From the NCBI GenBank assembly GCA_014380825.1, contig JACMJD010000080.1:1-14002 (forward strand): DNA of 14,002 nucleotides, in the 5' to 3' direction. The translations under genes were made by a program, and so were the position numbers. Every line of letters begins with the position of its first letter. Position 1 is the first letter of the stretch. Positions 1 through 6,191 of the stretch are shown piece after piece. The notes beneath the pieces were generated by a model, which was given only the letters and a program-made list of their open reading frames with translations, did not search any database and was not told where the DNA came from. This DNA comes from Phycisphaerae bacterium. GTDB lineage: Bacteria; Planctomycetota; Phycisphaerae; Tepidisphaerales; Tepidisphaeraceae.

Positions 1-68
1 GGCAATGTCGGAAGATCCTCCAGTTGCTGGAGGATCAGGTCGACGCGTTTTTCGCGTAAGTCAGCCAT
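1..68 (-). CDS. Partial N-terminus, probable HDOD-domain protein
   Basis: Only the first 22 codons are inside the window; the gene runs off the left edge. The ATG at 66-68 reads MADLREKRVDLILQQLEDLP and then TL. A short helix followed by 'LEDLPTLP' is the usual opening of HDOD domains, a non-catalytic relative of HD hydrolases found in bacterial signalling proteins. An AGGA lies about 12 nt upstream of the ATG, so the ribosome site is weak. It follows the regulator at 153-716 on the same strand, 84 nt downstream, and a long hairpin fills that gap; the two could be co-transcribed. A signalling role would suit the receiver-domain neighbour. The family call rests on a short motif only, and a histidine kinase or other protein with a similar start cannot be excluded. 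Confidence 0.5.
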   Translation of the reverse strand, partial: MADLREKRVDLILQQLEDLPTL

Positions 69-78
69 CAGAAAAACT

Positions 79-146
79 GTCCTTCGTCCTTGGTCATTCG
101 TCCTTCGCAATCCATCGCAAAGGACAAAGGACCAATGACAAAGGAC
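79..146 (-). repeat. Long imperfect hairpin built of GGAC/AATGAC words
   Basis: Two 30-nt arms (79-108 and 117-146) are reverse complements at 25 of 30 positions, around an 8-nt loop. Each arm is made of repeats of the words 'AAAGGAC' and 'AATGAC' or their complements. Three of the five mismatches are C-A on the plus strand but G-U on the minus strand, which is the coding strand of both flanking genes. No U-tract follows the stem, so it is not a classical terminator. It may be an mRNA processing, stability or partial termination element between the regulator gene and the downstream gene. Confidence 0.75.
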
Positions 147-152
147 ATCTGT

Positions 153-716
153 TTAGACCGTCAAGAGTTCGCCGATGCGCTCAATGATCTTCTCGATATT
201 GAACGGCTTCTTCACGAAATCATCCGCGCCGCTCTTCAGCAGGTCGTTGATCTCATCCTGATTGACCACGCCCGAGACGATGATGATCTTCGTGTGCTCG
301 AATTCCGGCTTCTGGCGGATCGTCTTGCAGACGACGTTGCCGTTGATGTCCGGGAGCATGTAATCGAGGATGATCAAATCCGGGTTGAACTCCTGCGTGA
401 TCATGCCCGCGTCGTACCCGGTGCTGGCCGTCTTCACTTCAAATCGGCCATCACGCTCGAGCACGTCCACAAACAGTTCCACGATCTCCGGATCATCGTC
501 CACGACCAGAACCTTGGTCTTGCCGCTATCCAATGAATCCGGCGGAATGCCGTTGTCCCTCATGAATGCGATCAACGCGTCGCGCGGAATGCGGCGAAAG
601 CGTGAGCCGGGCACGCGAAAGCCCTTCAGTCGGCCGCTGTCGAAGCAGCGGATGATTGTTTGCTGCGAGACCTTGCAGATCTCCGCAGCCTCGCCGGTGG
701 TGAATACAGTCTTCAT
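153..716 (-). CDS. HTH (excisionase/MerR-like) - receiver domain fusion regulator
   Basis: The 187-residue protein joins two modules. Residues 4-57 (TTGEAAEICKVSQQTIIRCF, then GRLKGFRVPGSRFRRIPRDAL) form a winged helix-turn-helix of the excisionase/BldC type that binds DNA. Residues 68-187 form a CheY-like receiver: acidic D73-D75, phospho-acceptor D118 in LIILDYMLP, S148, and K170 in VKKPF, so every residue needed for phosphorylation is present. The order is reversed from the usual response regulator, which carries its DNA-binding domain at the C-terminus. The start is supported by AGAGG 6 nt upstream of the ATG. No histidine kinase is in the window, so its partner is unknown. It is likely a transcription regulator whose DNA binding responds to phosphorylation; the target genes cannot be read from the sequence. 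Confidence 0.88.
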   Translation of the reverse strand: MKTVFTTGEAAEICKVSQQTIIRCFDSGRLKGFRVPGSRFRRIPRDALIAFMRDNGIPPDSLDSGKTKVLVVDDDPEIVELFVDVLERDGRFEVKTASTGYDAGMITQEFNPDLIILDYMLPDINGNVVCKTIRQKPEFEHTKIIIVSGVVNQDEINDLLKSGADDFVKKPFNIEKIIERIGELLTV

Positions 717-994
717 GATGGCCTCTTTAATCTTCAGTCACATCGATTCAGTCGACCCGGCGATAAGTTAAGGCCGGATAGATTGGATCAGACGGAAGCG
801 ATTGACTCACTTATCCATCTTTCCTATTTGACCATCGGTTGGCGCTTTTGGCAACTTGAGTTAGTTGGGTAATCACTTCTTTGCAAGGTCCGATAACGTC
901 GGGGGTTAACATCGATCCGTTGAAATGCGTCTGCTACGGCCCTCGGAACGACTTCATGTGCGCCGCATCAGACTGCCTAGGATGCGCGTCAACG

Positions 995-2248
995 TCAGCC
1001 CGGCGGCTCGGTCGTGCGGAGGCTCATCGCGTATTGCGAGCCGTAGATCGGATAGCTCGACGCGACTCGATAGCCCCGGAGGATCGAGCCGTCGTAGTTG
1101 AGCTGCTGGCAGATGTAATCCAGCACCTCGCGGTAGCGCGGCACATCGCTCGAACCGAACCGCGTCACGCCGACGCCCAGGTTGTCGACGGTTTCGAGCA
1201 GATCGAACTGATCGATATCGCGGGCCGAGTCGTTACGGTCGGCCAGGCCGAGGATGGCGGTGTCGTAGACGCGGAGGTCGGGTTGCTCGCCGGGGTAGAG
1301 GTCCGGGTGGATGAGCAAGTCGAAGTGACATCGCTGGGCCGGCAGGGAGATATCACTCGATGCCCAGGCGCGACGGCCCAGCTTGAGGGGGACGTAGCGC
1401 GGGATCTCGGCGCGGTTCACCTCGCATAACAGCAGCTCCATCGGCTCGCCGAGTCGCGCGCGTTCGAGCAGGTAGTGCGTCGACTCGCCGACCACGCGCG
1501 CGATCAGCTCTGGCGTCGGCTCGCTACAGAATTGCGGGATGACCGTGTTCTTCACGGACTCGACTGGTTCGCCTGCCAGCGTCATCGGATGTCGCCCGGC
1601 CGGCGCTTCGATGCCGCGCTTCGATGTGAACTTGATCGTCACGCCCGGCCGCAGCGCGGTGAGACCGGTGACGGACTTGAGCCAGACGACATCGATGTTC
1701 TTGCCATCCGGGCTGGGCCAAAAGATCGCGGCCTCGGCGAAGACGTCGGTCTGCACTCCTTTGAGCTGGCTGACCGCGCGAAACGCCGCCTGCTTGCGAC
1801 GGAGTTCGAAGTCCCGCCGCGCGTCCGGCGCCCAGGCGCTCAGCACCGCTTCGAGACCGCTGCGGTCGCCGGTGCCGGTGCGGATGAGATCTTCAAACGC
1901 ATCAACCGCCGCACACGCGGCCTGCATCTCGTCGGCGGGCACACCGTGGCGCTCGCTGGCGCGAAGCACGCGTCGCAGCGGCTCGGGCCCCGGCGCGCGA
2001 TGCATGATCGTGACCGCGTCGGGCGATCGAACTGCTTTCAGGAGCCGCGACGCCAAGACCTTGTCCACCCCAAGTGCGGCCGCCAACCGAAGCGGGCCGG
2101 CTTCGGAGCCGGGGACGTGCGCCAGCACACGGGACAGGCTCGACAGTAACTGGTTGCCGGTGCGCGTGATGCGCACCTCGAGCGTTTCCCCCGGCTTGCG
2201 CGGTTGAGAATCGCTGGCGAGCTCAGTCTCGATGGCGTTCGGTGGCAT
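995..2248 (-). CDS. Uncharacterised 417-residue protein with N-terminal helical/HTH-like region
   Basis: I do not recognise the family. The codon pattern and length support a real gene, and the frames on the other strand read as arginine-rich shadows. Residues 33-75 (QLLSSLSRVLAHV, then LRLAAALGVDKVLASRLLKAV) resemble a helix-turn-helix in which an 'AAALGVDKVLASRLLKAV' segment would be the recognition part. Residues 90-160 are predicted helical, and the remaining C-terminal part (about 175-417) is mixed and ends in a Tyr-rich stretch. There is no signal peptide or membrane segment, so it is probably cytoplasmic. GGAA lies just ahead of the ATG, a poor ribosome site. It is divergent from the PEP-CTERM gene and 278 nt upstream of the HTH-receiver regulator on the same strand. 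A DNA-binding regulator with a ligand domain is possible but is inference only. Confidence 0.7.
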   Translation of the reverse strand: MPPNAIETELASDSQPRKPGETLEVRITRTGNQLLSSLSRVLAHVPGSEAGPLRLAAALGVDKVLASRLLKAVRSPDAVTIMHRAPGPEPLRRVLRASERHGVPADEMQAACAAVDAFEDLIRTGTGDRSGLEAVLSAWAPDARRDFELRRKQAAFRAVSQLKGVQTDVFAEAAIFWPSPDGKNIDVVWLKSVTGLTALRPGVTIKFTSKRGIEAPAGRHPMTLAGEPVESVKNTVIPQFCSEPTPELIARVVGESTHYLLERARLGEPMELLLCEVNRAEIPRYVPLKLGRRAWASSDISLPAQRCHFDLLIHPDLYPGEQPDLRVYDTAILGLADRNDSARDIDQFDLLETVDNLGVGVTRFGSSDVPRYREVLDYICQQLNYDGSILRGYRVASSYPIYGSQYAMSLRTTEPPG

Positions 2249-2308
2249 CTGGTTCCGCTTATGTACCCAAACCCCGTTCTCATCTCAAAATCACGGTTCT
2301 CATAGTAC

Positions 2309-2337
2309 AGAAATTTCTATCGAGTTTCCAGGAAACT
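2309..2337. promoter_or_regulatory. Two palindromes upstream of the PEP-CTERM promoter (possible operators)
   Basis: AGAAATTTCT (2309-2318) is a perfect 10-bp palindrome. AGTTTCCAGGAAACT (2323-2337) is a perfect palindrome with 7-nt arms around one central A. The second ends 3 nt before the proposed -35 box at 2341, a usual place for an activator or a repressor. The region lies between the divergent genes ending at 2248 and starting at 2450, so it could serve either one. No binding protein can be named. Confidence 0.4.
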
Positions 2338-2340
2338 TCC

Positions 2341-2368
2341 TTGACATTTGTTATCGGCGAGATATTTT
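2341..2368 (+). promoter_or_regulatory. Sigma-70-type promoter for the PEP-CTERM gene
   Basis: A perfect -35 box TTGACA (2341-2346) is followed after 16 nt by TATTTT (2363-2368), or after 17 nt by ATTTTA. The stretch is clearly richer in A and T than its surroundings. Transcription would start near 2375, giving a leader of about 75 nt before the ATG at 2450. Confidence 0.55.
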
Positions 2369-2386
2369 ACTCCCTTCATCAATCAT

Positions 2387-2410
2387 GCCAACTGCGGTGT
2401 GGCAGTTGGC
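2387..2410 (+). promoter_or_regulatory. Leader hairpin in the 5' UTR of the PEP-CTERM gene
   Basis: GCCAACTGC (2387-2395) and GCAGTTGGC (2402-2410) are perfect 9-bp inverted arms around the loop GGTGTG. The hairpin would form in the untranslated leader about 40 nt before the ATG and well ahead of the ribosome site GGAAGGTG. No U-run follows it, so it is more likely to stabilise or control the mRNA than to terminate it. Confidence 0.45.
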
Positions 2411-2449
2411 TGGGCGCGGGACTGCTTATTTCAACCGGAAGGTGTGATC

Positions 2450-3103
2450 ATGCGGCGCTTCTCCTCCGCAATGCGGCTTTGGTTGGCGGGACTGGTCGTT
2501 GGTTCAATCTCAACGGTCGCCTCCGCTGTTGTCATCCTCGATACCGGCCTGACCCAGCCCGGCTTCGGCTGGGTCGGATATGACATCTTCCCCGAACAGT
2601 CGGTCGGCATCGCCTTTCAACCGGCGGTCGACGTCACGCTCGATCGCGTCGGGCTCTGGTTCATGAGCAACGACTTCGACGCGCCCGGCCGACAGTACAC
2701 GCTCTCGCTTGTGACCGATGCCGGCGTGGCGCCGAGCATTCCGAACACATCCAACGTGCTCGAGTCCTGGAGCATCGCGACCAACGGCGTCGGCTGGACG
2801 CCCGTGCTCGATCAGGTCGACTCGGTCGTGAAGCCGCTGCTGACGGCCGGCACCTGGTACTGGCTCGTCGCCGCCTCCAACGAACCGGCCGGCCTCGATC
2901 CGCTCTGGGTGCAGGCGGGCAACGACGTGCAGTACTACTCCGCCATCCAAAACTCCGCTAACCCCGGCGGCGTGTGGTTCGGCGGCTACAGCTTCGGCAG
3001 CACGCCGGGCACCGTAATCGAAGCGACCCCGGTTCCCGAGCCCACGATGCTCGGCGCCCTCGCGATCGCGGGAATTGGTTCGCTGCGTCGACGACGCGCG
3101 TAA
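2450..3103 (+). CDS. PEP-CTERM sorted exported protein
   Basis: The 217-residue protein has a signal peptide at residues 1-26 (MRRFSSAMRLWLAGLVVGSI, cleavage likely after ASA). Its middle is a beta-rich extracellular domain with 'GYDIFPEQSVGIAFQP' and 'GTWYWLVAAS' segments, resembling choice-of-anchor type exported domains. The C-terminal signal starts with VPEP (residues 195-198), followed by a hydrophobic helix and RRRRA, which is the PEP-CTERM signal recognised by an exosortase. The ATG at 2450 was chosen because GGAAGGTG lies about 7 nt before it and the signal peptide starts there; in-frame sequence further upstream lies in the leader. It is a single-gene unit with its own promoter (2341-2368) and terminator (3129-3160). 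No exosortase or exopolysaccharide genes are visible here. The ligand or surface role is unknown. Confidence 0.88.
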   Translation: MRRFSSAMRLWLAGLVVGSISTVASAVVILDTGLTQPGFGWVGYDIFPEQSVGIAFQPAVDVTLDRVGLWFMSNDFDAPGRQYTLSLVTDAGVAPSIPNTSNVLESWSIATNGVGWTPVLDQVDSVVKPLLTAGTWYWLVAASNEPAGLDPLWVQAGNDVQYYSAIQNSANPGGVWFGGYSFGSTPGTVIEATPVPEPTMLGALAIAGIGSLRRRRA

Positions 3104-3128
3104 TTCGTCAGGGCAACGAAGCTAGTCC

Positions 3129-3160
3129 AAAGCCCACGCATAGCGATGCGTGGGCTTTTT
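3129..3160. terminator. Bidirectional rho-independent terminator
   Basis: AAAGCCCACGCAT (3129-3141) pairs perfectly with ATGCGTGGGCTTT (3146-3158) around an AGCG loop. The right side runs into TTTTT and the left side begins with AAA, so it can stop transcription from both directions. It lies just after the PEP-CTERM gene and between it and the convergent rpsD gene. Confidence 0.85.
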
Positions 3161-3188
3161 CGTGCGCGACGTAACCTTCGCGCAATGC

Positions 3189-3219
3189 AAAACCCCGCGG
3201 ACGGCGAGGACCGCGGGGC
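3189..3219 (-). terminator. rpsD: Rho-independent terminator of rpsD
   Basis: On the minus strand CCCCGCGG (complement of 3211-3218) pairs with CCGCGGGG (complement of 3193-3200) around a 10-nt loop, followed by a run of U from the AAAA at 3189-3192. It lies about 30 nt beyond the rpsD stop codon. Confidence 0.7.
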
Positions 3220-3247
3220 TCTGGCATTTCTCCCGACCGACCTTTGA

Positions 3248-3844
3248 TCACCGATAAAATTCGATGATCAGGTTCATGTTCACCTCGAACGGCACGTCTT
3301 CAGGCGTGGGCAAGGCGTTGATCTTTCCAGTCAACTGAGCCGGGTTCCATTCCAGCCAGCCGGGCACGTTGTGGCCCGCCCCTTGTTCCATGTTCTCGCG
3401 AAGCAGCTTGTGGATCCCTTCCTTGAAGGTGATCGTCTGCCCCGGCTTCACGAGACAGCTCGCAATATCCGTTTTGCGTCCATCCAACAGCACGTGTCCG
3501 TGCGCGACGATCTGGCGAGTCGCCCAGATCGTTCGGCCAACTCCCAGGCGCCGCAGCACATTGTCTAATCGCGTCTCAAGAATCTGGCTCAGCGTGCTGG
3601 CCGTGTTGCCTTTGCTCTTCTTCGCCATATCCAAGTAGCGGCGGAACTGTCGTTCCAGAACGCCATAGTGATAGCGGAGCTTTTGCTTTTCGGTCAGGCG
3701 AACGCCGTATTCGGTATTGCGCTTGCCGCGATACCCGTGCATGCCGGGCAGCTCGAGTTCCTTGGCGGTATGCTTCGGAATATCCGCGATCGGCACGCCA
3801 ACACGTCGAGAAAGCTTAACCTTCGGTCCGAGATAACGACCCAT
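3248..3844 (-). CDS. rpsD: 30S ribosomal protein S4
   Basis: This 198-residue protein is S4, a primary 16S rRNA binding protein of the small subunit body. Family marks are MGRYLGPKVKLSRR at the N-terminus, EKQKLRYHYGVLERQFRRY (residues 52-70), an S4 RNA-binding domain at about 92-137 (RLDNVLRRLGVGRT to GQTI) and the C-terminal EVNMNLIIEFYR. The N-terminal zinc-binding cysteines of the C+ form are missing, so it is the zinc-independent type. The gene stands alone rather than beside rpsK, rpsM and rpoA. The 136-nt upstream gap holds a TATAAG (minus strand, 3898-3903) that could be a -10 box. There is no good Shine-Dalgarno sequence, only an AGAAAGAA about 9-16 nt upstream. The leader could carry an S4 autoregulation site, but I see no specific structure for it. 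Confidence 0.97.
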   Translation of the reverse strand: MGRYLGPKVKLSRRVGVPIADIPKHTAKELELPGMHGYRGKRNTEYGVRLTEKQKLRYHYGVLERQFRRYLDMAKKSKGNTASTLSQILETRLDNVLRRLGVGRTIWATRQIVAHGHVLLDGRKTDIASCLVKPGQTITFKEGIHKLLRENMEQGAGHNVPGWLEWNPAQLTGKINALPTPEDVPFEVNMNLIIEFYR

Positions 3845-3980
3845 GTGAGACTGGATTCTTTCTCAGAACAGGCGAGGCGTCCGATGAAATCGAACGGCTT
3901 ATACGCATTTTCTCGCGACGCATAGTTCTGAGGCATGCATTGCGATCCCCGTTACGATCCGAGCCGACAATCAGCCCGGG

Positions 3981-4937
3981 TCAAACATCCGAACGGGGAG
4001 GCGGATTATAGCGAAGGCTCCTTTCGTGGCAACCTGTGGATTCCGTTGATTTCTCATTAATTTCCGCGACATTTTGCTCCACAACCTCGCGAGAATCCTT
4101 GGAATCAGCCTCCGAATCGTTTGCCTTCGATTTCTTGGTGTCCTCGGTGCTCTTGGTGGTTAATTCTTCTGCGGGTTCCGGTTCCTCGTCGGTGGGTTCG
4201 TTTTCGCCATTCAGTTCTGCTTCGTACTCGCGGATCTCCGAATGCAGCCCGTCATAAAACTCCTGCGACACGAACGGGCAGTGCAGCTTTCCATTCTCCC
4301 GCCGATCGTGGGTTCGTTTTTTCTGTTTGTCTAACTCTCGCTTGTTGCGATGAATGGACAGCTCCAGCCGCTGCTCGTAGCGCGACAGACGCTCCATCAC
4401 GCCGTCATTCTCCAGAAAGCTCTTGCTGATCGCCTGCTCCGGCGAGATGTATTCCTTAAACTCCTCCATCAGATCGCACATTCCGTCCAACTTCTGTGGC
4501 CAAGGCGATCGCAGGATCTGCGAGACGCGCGTGAGCTTCTCCTCCATTTCCTCCTCGGCGTCCTCCTGTTGCTCCTGCTGTTTGCGCATCTGCGCTTTGT
4601 CCGATTCGTGAATGTGATTGATCACGGTCGATTGCGCGTTGGTGTCATGCGTCATGAGCTCGACGGTGTTCAGCCGCCGCAGCTTCCACTGGGCCGTGAC
4701 GATGCGATCACAGATCATCAGCTCCAGCAGCGTCTGCGGCGACAGCTCGACCAGCAGGCGATTGCGCATCTCCTCGAACAATTCATGGCTCTCGCCTTTG
4801 AGCACCAGGTCATTGCAGAACAATCCATGCGAGATCGCGTTGCGAGAAGACTGGCGCTTCCCGGCCACGGTACGCGGACCGGTCGACTTCTTCGCATTCC
4901 GACGATTGGCAGCGAGCCTGGCGGATGAAACGGGCAT
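3981..4937 (-). CDS. Uncharacterised protein with ANRRNAKKSTGPRT N-terminus
   Basis: The 318-residue protein starts with a basic block at residues 9-39 (ANRRNAKKSTGPRT, then GKRQSSRNAISHGL). I recall this motif from a family of unknown function that is often present in several copies in planctomycetes and acidobacteria. Residues 50-210 are predicted helical, with a glutamine- and glutamate-rich coiled-coil-like stretch at 112-135. Residues 238-318 are acidic and low in complexity. Residues 260-269 (TTKSTEDTKK) are encoded by a copy of the intergenic word repeat also present at 8088-8117. The start is supported by a strong GGGAGG 6 nt before the ATG. There is no signal peptide or membrane segment. 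It is upstream of rpsD on the same strand, 136 nt apart. A DNA- or RNA-binding role is possible from the basic N-terminus but unproven. Confidence 0.75.
   Translation of the reverse strand: MPVSSARLAANRRNAKKSTGPRTVAGKRQSSRNAISHGLFCNDLVLKGESHELFEEMRNRLLVELSPQTLLELMICDRIVTAQWKLRRLNTVELMTHDTNAQSTVINHIHESDKAQMRKQQEQQEDAEEEMEEKLTRVSQILRSPWPQKLDGMCDLMEEFKEYISPEQAISKSFLENDGVMERLSRYEQRLELSIHRNKRELDKQKKRTHDRRENGKLHCPFVSQEFYDGLHSEIREYEAELNGENEPTDEEPEPAEELTTKSTEDTKKSKANDSEADSKDSREVVEQNVAEINEKSTESTGCHERSLRYNPPPRSDV
4132..4161 (-). repeat. Word-repeat arm embedded in a coding sequence
   Basis: This 30-nt stretch reads TTCTTGGTG, TCCTCGGTG, CTCTTGGTGGTT on the plus strand. It closely matches the right arm of the intergenic hairpin at 8088-8117, with the middle words in another order. 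It lies in frame in the gene at 3981-4937 and encodes TTKSTEDTKK. No partner arm is next to it, so it cannot form the long hairpin. Confidence 0.7.
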
Positions 4938-5027
4938 GATGAACCTCCCCGAGCAAGACGTGAAACGATCGGCACGGAAACACCCGCACCTACATCTACT
5001 GGAGGTGTTGCGCGCGGCGCGTCTCTG

Positions 5028-5141
5028 GCGCGCAGCGCAAGCGGCGAACTACCGGTTATTCACGCAAAATGGCGGGAAAATTTTCGATTTTTCTCTTTTG
5101 TGCGCTGCGCGCCAACGAAGCGCCGCGCGCAGCGCAAGCGG
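5028..5141. repeat. 17-nt direct repeat with inverted partner
   Basis: GCGCGCAGCGCAAGCGG occurs at 5028-5044 and again at 5125-5141. TGCGCTGCGCGCC at 5101-5113 is the exact reverse complement of 5027-5039, so a stem with a long loop is also possible. A shorter related word, GAGCGCAGCGCAAG, lies near 5492. Confidence 0.6.
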
Positions 5142-5185
5142 AACCATGTCTAGCCGTTGCGGCGCGCCAGCATTGAAATGCGAGA

Positions 5186-5222
5186 CACGAATTTTCACGA
5201 ATCGACTAACCTTCACGAATGA
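5186..5222. repeat. TTCACGAAT word repeat, one arm only
   Basis: TTCACGAAT occurs at 5194-5202 and 5212-5220, preceded by ACACGAAT. This looks like a further word family of the same style as the hairpins at 79-146 and 8031-8117, but no complementary arm lies nearby. Confidence 0.4.
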
Positions 5223-5316
5223 ATACAGAATGGATGGTCTGGATGCCCGCTCACCTTTACCCGCTCCCGCAGATAACTCGGGATGAATCTGCTCTGTCTT
5301 ACCCCTGTGGACAGAA

Positions 5317-5345
5317 TGTCATTTCGAGCGAACGCGAGAAATCGC
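5317..5345. repeat. GTCATTTCGAGCG-type dispersed palindrome
   Basis: The sequence reads TGTCATTTCGAGCGAACG followed by CGAGAAATCGC. ATTTC (5321-5325) pairs with GAAAT (5338-5342) and GCG (5328-5330) with CGC (5333-5335). The two stems are separated by GA opposite GA, which would give tandem G-A pairs in RNA. From memory it resembles the 'GTCATTCCGAGCGAAGCGAGGAATC' sequence dispersed in many bacterial genomes. Confidence 0.5.
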
Positions 5346-5381
5346 GGGTGTCAAAAAACATCGGTGTCTGCGAGTTATTCG

Positions 5382-5415
5382 GATCCAGATAAGGGGGAGA
5401 TCCAGATAAGGGGGA
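5382..5415. repeat. Perfect tandem duplication of a 17-bp unit
   Basis: GATCCAGATAAGGGGGA occurs twice back to back, at 5382-5398 and 5399-5415, without a mismatch. The second copy runs into the left arm of the hairpin at 5408-5467, so part of a REP-like arm seems to have been duplicated. Confidence 0.85.
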
Positions 5416-5467
5416 CACTGCTACTTATGCGCGGCGGTCGCGCGGAATAAGTAGCAGTGTCCCCCTT
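5408..5467. repeat. REP-like hairpin with 21-bp perfect arms
   Basis: AAGGGGGACACTGCTACTTAT (5408-5428) has its exact reverse complement at 5447-5467. The 18-nt loop itself folds through GCGCG (5429-5433) and CGCGC (5439-5443). The arm, with its run of five G and the 'GTAGCAGTGTCCCC' core, resembles extragenic palindromes that accompany REP-associated tyrosine transposases; no such transposase is in this window. It lies 85 nt before the GTG start at 5553. Confidence 0.75.
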
Positions 5468-5552
5468 TACCCGCCCGCGCCAAAGACGCGCCGAGCGCAG
5501 CGCAAGTCGCATCGTTGGTCCGCCCCCCAATGAAACGGATAAACTAGTTCGC

Positions 5553-6191
5553 GTGAAGTTTCGGTCTCGATTGCTCAACCTCGCGACGGTGATCGCGCTG
5601 TTGCTGTGCGTCGCGCTGATCGTGCTGTGGTGGCGCAGCTATCGACGGTGGGACAAGCTCGTTTCAGCGTGGCCCGCCGAAGGAGTTGGCATTGCTTCGG
5701 CGAATGGACGCGCGATCGTCAACATCCGATGGACTCGCATCGCGAATGACTCCCTGGCAACTGGATTCAAATCGGATGCACCGCAAATCTCGATCAGCTT
5801 CAACGGTGGTCGGGTCGAGGTGATCGCGGAGGACCCACTACCGACCAACAGCTTCAGCTTTTATTCGTCCGGATTTGAATGGCGAACCGTGGAAGCGAGC
5901 CCGCCGGATCGGCTGAAAATTTACGTGAATCCTTACGGGCGGGGGGAGGTTGTGTCCGCGATTCCAGGTGCACGTCCCGTCGCGGGCGATCGCTTCCTAC
6001 GCGTGGTCGTTCCGCACTGGTTTTTGATCGCGCTGCTCGCCGTGTGGTCGGTTCCGCGCGGAGGATTATTCGTGTTCCGTTGGATGAACCGACGAGCGCG
6101 ACATCGCGCCGGTCACTGCACGCGCTGCGGATATGATCTTCGCGCGACACCCGATCGTTGCCCGGAATGTGGAATGCCTAGCGCGAAGTGA
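5553..6191 (+). CDS. Two-helix membrane protein with C-terminal zinc ribbon
   Basis: The 212-residue protein has a first membrane helix at residues 9-27 (LATVIALLLCVALIVLWW), an exported or periplasmic middle of about 125 residues and a second helix at about 153-176. Its C-terminal tail is HCTRCGYDLRATPDRCPECG, where C189, C192, C203 and C206 would bind zinc. This tail is common on planctomycete membrane proteins; I know of no proven function. GTG at 5553 was chosen because the signal-anchor helix begins soon after it, whereas the longer in-frame GTG at 5457 would begin inside the REP-like hairpin. No good Shine-Dalgarno sequence is present. The stop codon abuts the stop of the convergent gene at 6192. 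By topology the zinc ribbon would lie in the cytoplasm if both ends are inside. Confidence 0.78.
   Translation: MKFRSRLLNLATVIALLLCVALIVLWWRSYRRWDKLVSAWPAEGVGIASANGRAIVNIRWTRIANDSLATGFKSDAPQISISFNGGRVEVIAEDPLPTNSFSFYSSGFEWRTVEASPPDRLKIYVNPYGRGEVVSAIPGARPVAGDRFLRVVVPHWFLIALLAVWSVPRGGLFVFRWMNRRARHRAGHCTRCGYDLRATPDRCPECGMPSAK

Larger units (their letters stand above)
4938..5552. other. Gene-free island of small repeats
   Basis: This 615-nt stretch between two divergent genes holds no credible gene. It carries at least four different repeat types side by side: copies of a 17-nt GCGCGCAGCGCAAGCGG word with an inverted partner (5028-5141), TTCACGAAT words (5194-5220), a GTCATTTCGAGCG-type palindrome (5317-5345), and a tandem 17-bp repeat joined to a REP-like hairpin (5382-5467). 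An A/T-rich patch at 5076-5100 may hold the promoter of the minus-strand gene, but no clear -35/-10 pair was found. Confidence 0.65.

Noticed and set aside
717..994. Promoter or RNA gene in the 278-nt gap ahead of the HTH-receiver gene
   Set aside because: A TTGCCA and a TCAAAT 17 nt apart exist on the minus strand, but the match is weak and no conserved RNA fold was seen.
4350..4928. 192-codon plus-strand frame opposite the gene at 3981-4937
   Set aside because: Leucine- and arginine-rich shadow of a gene that has a strong ribosome site and a recognised N-terminal motif.
5457..5552. Upstream GTG start for the zinc-ribbon membrane protein
   Set aside because: The extension is encoded by the REP-like hairpin and repeat-derived DNA and lacks a ribosome site.
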